34,353 nucleotides of DNA from UBA2266 sp964406945 (GTDB taxonomy: Bacteria; Planctomycetota; Phycisphaerae; Sedimentisphaerales; Anaerobacaceae): assembly GCA_964406945.1 (NCBI GenBank), contig CAYOTO010000037.1:1-34353 (forward strand), read 5' to 3'. The position numbers were made by a program, and so were the translations under genes. A model generated the notes under the pieces. The model worked only from the letters and a program-made list of their open reading frames with translations. It searched no databases and was not told the origin of the DNA. The stretch's first letter is position 1. Every line of letters starts with the position of its first letter. This document shows, in pieces, positions 16,830-24,216 of the stretch.

Positions 16830-18536
16830 CTATTTTTGCTTTTGCTGGGCTTTTTGTATTTTGGCCCAGGTGTCTCTGAGGGTTACGGTTCGGTTGAAGA
16901 CGAGTTTTCCGGCTGTCGTATCCTGGTCGGTGCAGAAATAGCCCCGGCGTTCGAACTGGCAGCGATCGAGCGGCTTCGATGTCATCAGTGAAGGCTCGAC
17001 CTTGCAGTTTTGCAATATCTTCAGCGACTCGGGATTGATGTTAGCCGTGAAATCCTGATCTTCCTCGGTCTGGTCCGGATTCTCCTTCGTAAAGAGATTG
17101 TCATACAGCCGAACCTCCGCATCCAGAGCGTGCTCGGCCGAGACCCAGTGCAGCGTCGCCTTTACTTTGCGTCCGTCCGGGGCATCGCCGCCCTTTGTGG
17201 CCGGATCGTAGGTGCAGCGAAGTTCAGTGATATTGCCCTGGTCGTCCTTTACCACATCCGTGCACGTTATGAAATAGGCATAGCGCAGGCGCACTTCGCG
17301 ACCCGGGGCCAGTCGATAGAATTTGCGAGGCGGCTCTTCCATGAAGTCGTCTCGTTCTATGTACAGTTCCCTGCCGAAGGGAACTTTACGCATTCCCGCC
17401 GACTCGTCTTCGGGATTGTTTATCGCATCCAGTTCTTCGGTCTGTCCTTCGGGGTAGTTGGTGATTACTACCTTCAGGGGATCGAGCACGGCCATGAAGC
17501 GCGGCGATGTCTTGTTCAGATCCTGCCTCAAACAGTGCTCCAGCAGCTCGATCTGGACGGTGGAATTGAATTTGTTGACGCCAATCCTCCTGCAGAAGTC
17601 GCGGATAGCCGCCGGGGAATATCCTCTTCGCCGCATCCCGCTCAAGGTCGGCATGCGCGGATCGTCCCAGCCCGAGACGTATCCGTCCTTTACCAGCCGC
17701 AGGAGCTTGCGCTTGCTCATTACGGTATAGGTCAGGTTGAGCCGGGCAAACTCAATCTGCTGCGGATGGTAGATGCCGAGTTCATCGAGAAACCAGTCGT
17801 AGAGCGGGCGATGATTTTCGAATTCCAGCGTGCAGATAGAATGCGTTACGCCTTCGATAGAATCCTCGAGCCCGTGGGCCCAGTCGTACATGGGGTATAT
17901 GCACCATTCGTCGGCCGTGCGGTGATGCCTGGCGTGCACGATTCGGTACATGACGGGGTCGCGCATGTTCAGATTCGGATGGGCCATATCGATCTTCGCC
18001 CGAAGTGTGCGGCTGCCGTCCGGGAATTCGCCGTTCTTCATGCGTTCGAGCAGGTCCAGATTCTCCTCGATCGAGCGGTCCCTGTACGGGCTGTCCTTGC
18101 CCGGCTTTGTCAATGTGCCTCTGTACTGGCGGGTCTGCTCCGCGTCCAGATCGCAGACATACGCCTTTCCGGCCTTGACCAGTTGAATCGCATACTGGTA
18201 CATGCTGTCGAAATAATCCGAGCCGTAAAAGAGGTTATCGCCCCAGTCCCAGCCCAGCCAGCGGACGTCCGTCAGAATAGAGTCGACGTATTCCTGTTCT
18301 TCCTTCTCGGGGTTGGTATCGTCGAATCTCATGTGGCATTTTCCGCCGAACTCGGCCGCAATGCCGAAATTCAGACATATACTCTTGGCGTGGCCGATGT
18401 GAAGGTAGCCGTTGGGCTCGGGCGGAAACCGCGTAACGACCCGGTGGTCCCACTTATTGCTCTTCAAATCATCTGCAACGATCTGCCTGATGAAATCAAG
18501 CCGTTCTGCTGTGTTGTTTGTGTCTTCCGGTGCCAT
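16830..18536 (-). CDS. glnS: Glutaminyl-tRNA synthetase
   Basis: A 568-residue class I synthetase that charges tRNA-Gln with glutamine. It carries the HIGH motif in RFPPEPNGYLHIGHAKS (His46-His49) and the KMSKS equivalent VMSKRKL. GlnRS-specific segments include MRFDDTNPEKEEQEYVDSI, MYDWAHGLEDSIEGVTHSIC and the two C-terminal anticodon-binding beta barrels (through RRGYFCTDQDT). The length matches the E. coli enzyme. The ATG at 18536 follows AGGA. Its presence means tRNA-Gln need not be made by the Glu-tRNA amidotransferase route. It is divergent from cysM and convergent with trpC. Confidence 0.97.
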   Translation of the reverse strand: MAPEDTNNTAERLDFIRQIVADDLKSNKWDHRVVTRFPPEPNGYLHIGHAKSICLNFGIAAEFGGKCHMRFDDTNPEKEEQEYVDSILTDVRWLGWDWGDNLFYGSDYFDSMYQYAIQLVKAGKAYVCDLDAEQTRQYRGTLTKPGKDSPYRDRSIEENLDLLERMKNGEFPDGSRTLRAKIDMAHPNLNMRDPVMYRIVHARHHRTADEWCIYPMYDWAHGLEDSIEGVTHSICTLEFENHRPLYDWFLDELGIYHPQQIEFARLNLTYTVMSKRKLLRLVKDGYVSGWDDPRMPTLSGMRRRGYSPAAIRDFCRRIGVNKFNSTVQIELLEHCLRQDLNKTSPRFMAVLDPLKVVITNYPEGQTEELDAINNPEDESAGMRKVPFGRELYIERDDFMEEPPRKFYRLAPGREVRLRYAYFITCTDVVKDDQGNITELRCTYDPATKGGDAPDGRKVKATLHWVSAEHALDAEVRLYDNLFTKENPDQTEEDQDFTANINPESLKILQNCKVEPSLMTSKPLDRCQFERRGYFCTDQDTTAGKLVFNRTVTLRDTWAKIQKAQQKQK

Positions 18537-18547
18537 GTGTATCCTGT

Positions 18548-18562
18548 CGTAACTGAGTTACG
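18548..18562. repeat. Perfect short palindrome upstream of glnS
   Basis: CGTAAC-TGA-GTTACG lies 11 bases before the glnS start, immediately upstream of its ribosome-binding site. It could form a hairpin in the leader or bind a dimeric regulator; nothing further can be said from sequence. Confidence 0.35.
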
Positions 18563-18684
18563 GGAAATAGTACCCGCGTTGAGTCGGCGCATTCTATCAA
18601 ATCGGCCCCTTTTGACAAGGACTTTGCCCCGGGCCCTGCTCAAAATGCGTATGCTCGACATAAACCGCCGCGTCGGTCTGCAAA

Positions 18685-18714
18685 CTGGACTGGCCCGTTG
18701 CGACGGATTATAAT
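18685..18714 (+). promoter_or_regulatory. Candidate promoter of cysM
   Basis: A perfect TATAAT (18709-18714) lies 40 bases upstream of the cysM start, with a weak -35 (CTGGAC, 18685-18690) at 18-base spacing. Confidence 0.45.
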
Positions 18715-18754
18715 AGCATGCTTTGGGCAACGGGCATTATCAGGAGATACAGTA

Positions 18755-19663
18755 ATGAGCGTCTTGAGTTCGATTGGCAATACTCCTTTGGTGGAGTTGA
18801 GGCGGCTCAATCCGAATCCGAATGTTCGGATTATGGCCAAGCTCGAAGGCCATAATCCGGCCGGCTCTATCAAAGACAGACCCGCCTGTTACATGATAAG
18901 CAAGGCCGAGGAATCCGGACAACTGGCCCGGGGAAAGGTGATTCTCGAGCCTACCAGCGGCAATACCGGCATCGCTCTGGCGATGATCGGCGCGTCAAAG
19001 GGATATAAAGTCAAACTGACTCTCCCGGCCTGCGTGAGCACCGAAAGGCGCCATATACTCGAAGCGTACGGAGCCGAAGTAGTCCTTACGCCGGCCGGAG
19101 AAGGCACAGACGGAGCGATTCGCCTGGCGCATAGAATCGTCCAGGAGCAGCCGGATGAGTTCTTCATGCCCAACCAGTTCGCCAACGAGAATAACTGGCT
19201 GGCCCACTATGAAACCACTGGGCCCGAAATCATCGATCAGACCGCCGGCGAAGTGGACGTATTCGTAACCGGGATGGGCACGACGGGCACTCTTATGGGT
19301 GTAAGCCGTTTTTTGAAGGAAAGAAACGCAAAAAGCAAGATAGTGGGCGTGGAACCCACCACAGGCCACACCATACAGGGCCTCAAGAATATGACCGAGG
19401 CCATCGTTCCGGACATCTTCGACCGGACCAGACTTGATGAGGTTCTGGTGATGAAGGATGAGGAAGCGTTCGAAACGACCAGAAGGCTGGCCTGCGAGGA
19501 AGGCATATTCGCGGGAATCTCGGCCGGTGCGGCGGTCGCTGGCGCGATCCGCCTTGCAAAGGACATGAAATCCGGAACAATCGTTACAATTATTCCGGAC
19601 CGCGGCGACCGGTATTTGAGCACAATGCTCTTTCGTTCAGTGTGCGCGAAATGCCCTCCCTAG
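18755..19663 (+). CDS. cysM: Cysteine synthase B (PLP-dependent)
   Basis: A 302-residue fold-type II PLP enzyme that makes cysteine from an activated serine and sulfide or thiosulfate. The PLP lysine lies in NPAGSIKDRPA, a CysM-type rather than CysK-type motif. The phosphate and cofactor loops are EPTSGNTGIALAMIGASKGY and GMGTTGTLMGVSRF. The ending PDRGDRYLSTMLF also matches CysM, and the length equals the E. coli enzyme. The ATG at 18755 follows CAGGAG eight bases upstream, so a longer in-frame start at 18698 is rejected. A short cysteine-containing tail (SVCAKCPP) follows the conserved end. It is expressed divergently from glnS. Confidence 0.92.
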   Translation: MSVLSSIGNTPLVELRRLNPNPNVRIMAKLEGHNPAGSIKDRPACYMISKAEESGQLARGKVILEPTSGNTGIALAMIGASKGYKVKLTLPACVSTERRHILEAYGAEVVLTPAGEGTDGAIRLAHRIVQEQPDEFFMPNQFANENNWLAHYETTGPEIIDQTAGEVDVFVTGMGTTGTLMGVSRFLKERNAKSKIVGVEPTTGHTIQGLKNMTEAIVPDIFDRTRLDEVLVMKDEEAFETTRRLACEEGIFAGISAGAAVAGAIRLAKDMKSGTIVTIIPDRGDRYLSTMLFRSVCAKCPP

Positions 19664-19680
19664 CCGAAAAACCACCCGCG

Positions 19681-19710
19681 CGAACCGGCGGTCAGGCGGG
19701 TTCGTTCTTT
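19681..19710 (+). terminator. Probable terminator after cysM
   Basis: A six-pair stem CGAACC (19681-19686) / GGTTCG (19699-19704) with a 12-base loop is followed by TTCTTT. It begins 17 bases after the cysM stop. Confidence 0.5.
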
Positions 19711-19855
19711 AGTTCTTCTAATTTCGGCTATTGGCCGCACAAATCTGCCCTGAAACGGGGTAAATAAGGGCGTGTGAGGGATGACCGGCTTGACAATCAA
19801 GGCTGTGCGGCTTATCCTGACTGTTCTTTCGATTTTGCTGCAGGGATTGTAAATT

Positions 19856-21487
19856 ATGGCGGACAAAGTAGTAACGCGTTTTGCGCCTTCACCCACGGGT
19901 TATCTCCATGTGGGCGGGGCAAGAACAGCGCTGTTCAACTGGCTCTGGGCCAGGCGAAGCGGCGGCACGTTTATTCTGCGCATCGAGGATACCGACCAGA
20001 AACGCAACACTCCCACCGCGGCAAGGCAGGTCATGAACGATCTCAAATGGCTTGGCATCGACTGGGACGAAGGCCCCGAGGCGGGCGGACCCAACGGTCC
20101 TTACCTGCAATCCGAGCGCCGCGATATTTATGACAAGTACATCGGGCAACTGCTGGATCAGGGCAAGGCCTACTACTGTTTCGAGACGCCCGAAGAACTG
20201 GAGGCGATGCGCAAGGGGGACAAGGGCTTCGTCTATCGACGGCCGCAGGTTCTTCCGACCGCCGCCGATGCCGAGAAAGCTCGCACCGAAGGCCGACCGG
20301 TGACCGTCAGATTCGCGGTGCCGCAGACCGACGCACTGGTGGTCCGCGACCTGGTCCGGGGCGCGATTACGTTCGGACCCGGCGAAATAGGCGATTTCAT
20401 AATCCAGAAGAGCGACGGTTTTCCAACTTACAACTTCGCCTGTGTTGTGGATGATTACCTTATGGGCGTTACTCACATCATCCGCGGGCAGGAACATTTG
20501 ATGAACACACCGGGTCAGCAGAGCCTGTGGCAGGCACTGGGCTTCGGCGATCCGCCCGACTACGCCCACATGTCGGTCACGGTCAGCGATTCCGGGGGTA
20601 AACTCAGCAAAAGAGAAAGGCCCAATACGCTTCGTGACGCAGTCAAGGCCATGCGGGACGTGGACATGGAAGAACTTGCCGCCGCAGCCGGGGCGGGCGT
20701 TGAAGAACTCGACGGTTTTCTCAAAGGCAAGACCACCCCGGACATGCCCGTAATTGATGCCATGGCGGCCCATCTGGGCGTGCATCTGCCGGAAATAAAC
20801 ATAGTCGACTTTTTCAAGAGCGGCTATATTCCCGAGACGATGATCAATTTCCTAGCGCTGCTGGGATGGAATCCGGGCGACGACCGCGAGATTATGAAGA
20901 TCGACGAGCTGATCGAGGCGTTCGATATTTCCAGAATCAGCAAGAGCAACAGCCTCTTCGACCGCAAGAAACTGCTGGCGTTCAATACCGAGCACATGCG
21001 AATGGTCGACAAGGACCGCCTGCTCGAATGTTTCAAGGCGTACCTGGACCAGGCCGATTCGCCACTGTCCGGGGCAGACGACGCCCTGCTGAGGCGTATA
21101 TTGACCATCACCGAGGGCGCACGCACGCTGGAGGAGATCGATAGAAAGAGCCGCTTTTTGTTTGTCGAAGCCGGAAACATCGAGTACGACGCCAAGGCGG
21201 TTAAGAAGGTTCTGAAGAAGGCCGGGGCTCTCGATATCCTGGCTGTCGTCCGGGATCGGCTCGCGACGATGGACGAATACACGGAGCAGTCGCTCGAAGA
21301 TATGCTTCGGGGCCTGGCGCAGGAGCGTCAAGTCGGCCTGGGCAAGGTCGCTCAGCCCTTGCGGGTCGCCCTTTGCGGGACCACGGTATCGCTGCCGATT
21401 TTCGATTCCGTACAGATGCTCGGCCGCGACGAGACTCTGCAGAGGATCGACAAGACCATCGAAAAGTTCAAAACGGACCAGAATTGA
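19856..21487 (+). CDS. gltX: Glutamyl-tRNA synthetase with an internal insertion
   Basis: A 543-residue class I synthetase that charges tRNA-Glu. It begins with TRFAPSPTGYLHVGGARTAL (HIGH motif), carries LRIEDTDQKRN, and has the KMSKS motif as KLSKRERP (249-256). In ordinary GluRS about 18 residues separate KLSKR from the G(Y/F)xPEAxxNxLALLGW motif. Here GYIPETMINFLALLGW starts at residue 323, so about 50-55 extra residues (alanine- and acid-rich) are inserted. This accounts for the long length. The usual cysteine zinc site is absent; only Cys108 is near. The ATG follows CAGGGA. A PfkB kinase gene starts 13 bases downstream. Confidence 0.96.
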   Translation: MADKVVTRFAPSPTGYLHVGGARTALFNWLWARRSGGTFILRIEDTDQKRNTPTAARQVMNDLKWLGIDWDEGPEAGGPNGPYLQSERRDIYDKYIGQLLDQGKAYYCFETPEELEAMRKGDKGFVYRRPQVLPTAADAEKARTEGRPVTVRFAVPQTDALVVRDLVRGAITFGPGEIGDFIIQKSDGFPTYNFACVVDDYLMGVTHIIRGQEHLMNTPGQQSLWQALGFGDPPDYAHMSVTVSDSGGKLSKRERPNTLRDAVKAMRDVDMEELAAAAGAGVEELDGFLKGKTTPDMPVIDAMAAHLGVHLPEINIVDFFKSGYIPETMINFLALLGWNPGDDREIMKIDELIEAFDISRISKSNSLFDRKKLLAFNTEHMRMVDKDRLLECFKAYLDQADSPLSGADDALLRRILTITEGARTLEEIDRKSRFLFVEAGNIEYDAKAVKKVLKKAGALDILAVVRDRLATMDEYTEQSLEDMLRGLAQERQVGLGKVAQPLRVALCGTTVSLPIFDSVQMLGRDETLQRIDKTIEKFKTDQN

Positions 21488-21500
21488 CAGGAGAAAACAG

Positions 21501-22406
21501 GTGTCCCTGCTTGTTACAGGTTCCATAGGAATAGATACAGTTACAACGCCGCACGGAGTCAGCGAAGACTGCATCGGCGGTTCTTCGATATATTTCAGCA
21601 TGGCCGGCAGCTTCTTCACCGGCGTGCGTTTCGTCGGAGTAGTGGGGGAAGACTGCCCCTTCGATCTGGCCCAGGTTTTTGCCGACCGCAACGTCGCTCT
21701 GATAGGCCTCGAAATCCGCGAAGGCAGCAAGACCTTCCGCTGGGCGGGTACGTATCAGGCCAACATGGACGACCGCATAACCGACAAAGTCGAACTGAAT
21801 GTACTGGGCGAGGCCGCCCCACAGGTCCCGCCGGAGTACCGCGACAGCAAGTTCGTGTTCCTGGCGAACACGGCCCCGGCCCTGCAGTACGAGATACTTG
21901 ACGAGCTTACGGGCCCGGAGTTTGTCGCCGCCGATACGATGAACCTGTGGATTGAAAACAATCCGGAAGACCTCAAGAAACTGCTCAGTCGAATCGACTG
22001 CCTGTTCATCAACGAGGACGAAGCGAAAATGCTCGCCGACGAGCATAATCTCATTCTCGCGGCCGAGGCAATTCTGGGGATGGGCGTTGACGTAGTGATT
22101 ATTAAAAAAGGCGGGTCGGGCTCGATACTTAAAGACAAGAACGGCGACACTTTTTTGCTGCCGGCGTATCCGGCTAAAAAGGTGGTCGATCCTACCGGCG
22201 CCGGCGACAGCTTCGCGGGCGGATGTATGGGTTATATCGCTCAACAGGGCAAAACCGACTTTAACACGCTGAAAACAGCCGTAGCGTACGGAACGGTGGT
22301 GGCATCGTTTACGATTGCAGACTTCTCCCTCGGAGGCCTGCTCACAGCCGATAACGAGGGCATAGACCGGCGTGTGAGTGAATTGCGAAAGATTACCTGT
22401 TTCTGA
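21501..22406 (+). CDS. PfkB-family carbohydrate or nucleoside kinase
   Basis: A 301-residue kinase starting at GTG after AGGAG. The N-terminal SLLVTGSIGIDTV and GGSSIYFSMAGSFF (substrate lid glycines) and the C-terminal anion-hole signature VVDPTGAGDSFAGGCMGYI, with its catalytic Asp, place it in the PfkB/ribokinase family. Segments such as FINEDEAKML and VVIIKKGGSGSIL are the usual ATP-side elements. The substrate is not clear; the sequence does not carry features that would fix it as ribokinase, fructokinase or adenosine kinase. It lies between gltX and thpR with very short gaps, suggesting one transcript. Confidence 0.9.
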   Translation: MSLLVTGSIGIDTVTTPHGVSEDCIGGSSIYFSMAGSFFTGVRFVGVVGEDCPFDLAQVFADRNVALIGLEIREGSKTFRWAGTYQANMDDRITDKVELNVLGEAAPQVPPEYRDSKFVFLANTAPALQYEILDELTGPEFVAADTMNLWIENNPEDLKKLLSRIDCLFINEDEAKMLADEHNLILAAEAILGMGVDVVIIKKGGSGSILKDKNGDTFLLPAYPAKKVVDPTGAGDSFAGGCMGYIAQQGKTDFNTLKTAVAYGTVVASFTIADFSLGGLLTADNEGIDRRVSELRKITCF

Positions 22407-22418
22407 CGGGTCCGAAAA

Positions 22419-22991
22419 ATGCGGGTGTTCGTGGCAGTTGACATCGAAGTGGCTATCCGGGACGCACTGGGGGCCTTGCAGAGTGAACTTCGCGAAAAAA
22501 CGGGCTTCAAAAAGAGCGATGTCAAGTGGGTAAACACCGATAATATGCACCTGACGCTTAAGTTTCTCGGCGAAATCAAGGATACTGAGTCCGTCGAGGT
22601 ATGCAACAGAGCGCGTCAGGCCGCCGAAAGACATAACGCCTTCGACCTTCAAATCGAAAAGGTCGGTTTTTTCGGAGGCAGAACTGCCAGAGTGCTCTGG
22701 GTGGGCGCCGGCGACGGAAGCGAAAAGCTCATAGCGATTCAAAAAGACATCGAGCAGTTTTTGGCCGAGGCCGGATACGCCCCGGAGTCCCGCGAGTTCT
22801 CGCCGCACCTTACGCTCTGCAGAGTCAGGAATCCCAGGGCGGGCAGACGGCTTGCGAATATAAGCTGCGATTACGAGCAATTGAAACTCGGTCCTGCCAG
22901 GATCGATTCTGTGGTGGTGTACCAGAGCGAGTTGACGCCGAAGGGGCCGCTTTATACGGCCCTTGGTAGATACGACCTCAGGACCACCTGA
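22419..22991 (+). CDS. thpR: RNA 2',3'-cyclic phosphodiesterase (LigT/ThpR)
   Basis: A 190-residue 2H phosphoesterase. Both HxTx motifs are present: NMHLTLKFLGEI and FSPHLTLCRV, each in its usual context. The N-terminal MRVFVAVDIE and the PLYTALGRYDL ending are also typical. The enzyme hydrolyses 2',3'-cyclic phosphate ends of RNA; a ligase activity is also known in vitro. It starts 12 bases after the PfkB gene and lies just upstream of recA, a neighbourhood seen in several other bacterial phyla. Confidence 0.93.
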   Translation: MRVFVAVDIEVAIRDALGALQSELREKTGFKKSDVKWVNTDNMHLTLKFLGEIKDTESVEVCNRARQAAERHNAFDLQIEKVGFFGGRTARVLWVGAGDGSEKLIAIQKDIEQFLAEAGYAPESREFSPHLTLCRVRNPRAGRRLANISCDYEQLKLGPARIDSVVVYQSELTPKGPLYTALGRYDLRTT

Positions 22992-23131
22992 CGGTATTCA
23001 GGTTTCGTCGGTCCCAGGGCCGGCGCATTGTATTTAGAAAGCACAGGACAGAGCGTCCCCGCTTATGAAGGTTCACGCAACGGGCGAGAATTTCATAATT
23101 CGGTCAAACTCATCATGGAGGAATAAGCGAA

Positions 23132-24163
23132 ATGGCTAAGAAGACAGCGAAAAAGGCGAAAGGCACCGCCGATAAATCCGGCGGCAAGGACGGTGCGCTG
23201 CAGCGCGTGATCGCTCAGATCGAGAAGCAGTACGGTCAGGGTTCGATCATGCAGATGGATGAAAACAGCTACGCGAAAATCGAGGGGATAAGCACCGGCT
23301 CGCTTTCGCTGGATATCGCGTTGGGCGGCCGCGGAGTGCCGCGCGGGCGGATCACGGAAATGTACGGTCCGGAATCCTCAGGCAAGACAACACTGGCGCT
23401 GCACGTGATCGCTCACGCCCAGAAGAACGGGGGCGTTGCCGCGTTCATCGATGCCGAGCATGCTCTGGATACTACATGGGCCAAGCGGCTGGGCGTTGAC
23501 GTAAGCAGTCTGCTGGTCAGTCAGCCGGATCACGGCGAACAGGCGCTCGAGATCGCCGAAATGCTCGTAGCGTCGAATTCCGTAGATGTTATCGTCATCG
23601 ACTCCGTAGCGGCTCTTACCCCCAAGGCCGAGATCGAGGGCGAGATGGGCGATATGCAGGTGGGCCTGCAGGCCAGACTTATGAGCAAAGCAATGCGCAA
23701 GCTAACGGCGCTGACCAGCAAAAGCAAAACGTCGCTCATATTCATAAACCAGATTCGGATGAAGATAGGCGTCATGTTCGGCAATCCCGAAACTACGACG
23801 GGCGGAAGAGCGCTTAAGTTTTACAGCTCGGTTCGCCTGGATCTGCGGCGCATCACGACCATCAAGGACAGCACCGCAGCAATCGGTTCACGCGTTCGCG
23901 CCCGCGTTGTCAAAAACAAAATTGCACCGCCCTTCCGCGATGCCGAGTTCGACGTGATGTTCGACAGCGGAATCAGCTACGAGGGCGACCTGATAGACCT
24001 GGGTCTGGCCACCAACGTGGTGGACAGAAGCGGTGCTTGGCTCAATTACGGTAAAGTCAGACTTGGCCAGGGAAGAGAAAACGCCAAGAAATTTCTCATG
24101 GAAAACAGGGATGTGTGCGATGAAATCAAGGCCAAAGTTCTGGCCGAAAAAGGCCTGGTATAG
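23132..24163 (+). CDS. recA: Recombinase RecA
   Basis: A 343-residue DNA-strand-exchange ATPase. It shows Walker A at 79-86 (GPESSGKT), the GVAAFIDAEHALD segment, Walker B VDVIVIDSVAAL, and the L2 loop with GNPETTTGGRALKFY. The C-terminal domain ends shortly after FLMENRDVCDEIKAKVLAEK. The N-terminus has a lysine-rich extension of about 20 residues. The start follows GGAGGA nine bases upstream. I searched the 140-base upstream region by eye for CTGT-N8-ACAG and GAAC-N4-GTTC type LexA boxes and found none. It lies upstream of alaS without recX between them. Confidence 0.98.
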   Translation: MAKKTAKKAKGTADKSGGKDGALQRVIAQIEKQYGQGSIMQMDENSYAKIEGISTGSLSLDIALGGRGVPRGRITEMYGPESSGKTTLALHVIAHAQKNGGVAAFIDAEHALDTTWAKRLGVDVSSLLVSQPDHGEQALEIAEMLVASNSVDVIVIDSVAALTPKAEIEGEMGDMQVGLQARLMSKAMRKLTALTSKSKTSLIFINQIRMKIGVMFGNPETTTGGRALKFYSSVRLDLRRITTIKDSTAAIGSRVRARVVKNKIAPPFRDAEFDVMFDSGISYEGDLIDLGLATNVVDRSGAWLNYGKVRLGQGRENAKKFLMENRDVCDEIKAKVLAEKGLV

Positions 24164-24216
24164 CAGTCGGCCGGGTGCGCCGCTGTGTACGGGCTTCGAG
24201 AAAGACGAGTTTGTGA

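Noticed and set aside
16830..18713. A 567-codon open frame on the plus strand opposite glnS, and similar long frames opposite the sulfatases (9668-11074, 11261-12847), gltX/pfkB/thpR and recA/alaS
   Set aside because: They run antisense to genes with unmistakable motifs, show no family patterns or ribosome-binding sites, and arise from the codon bias of the sense strand.
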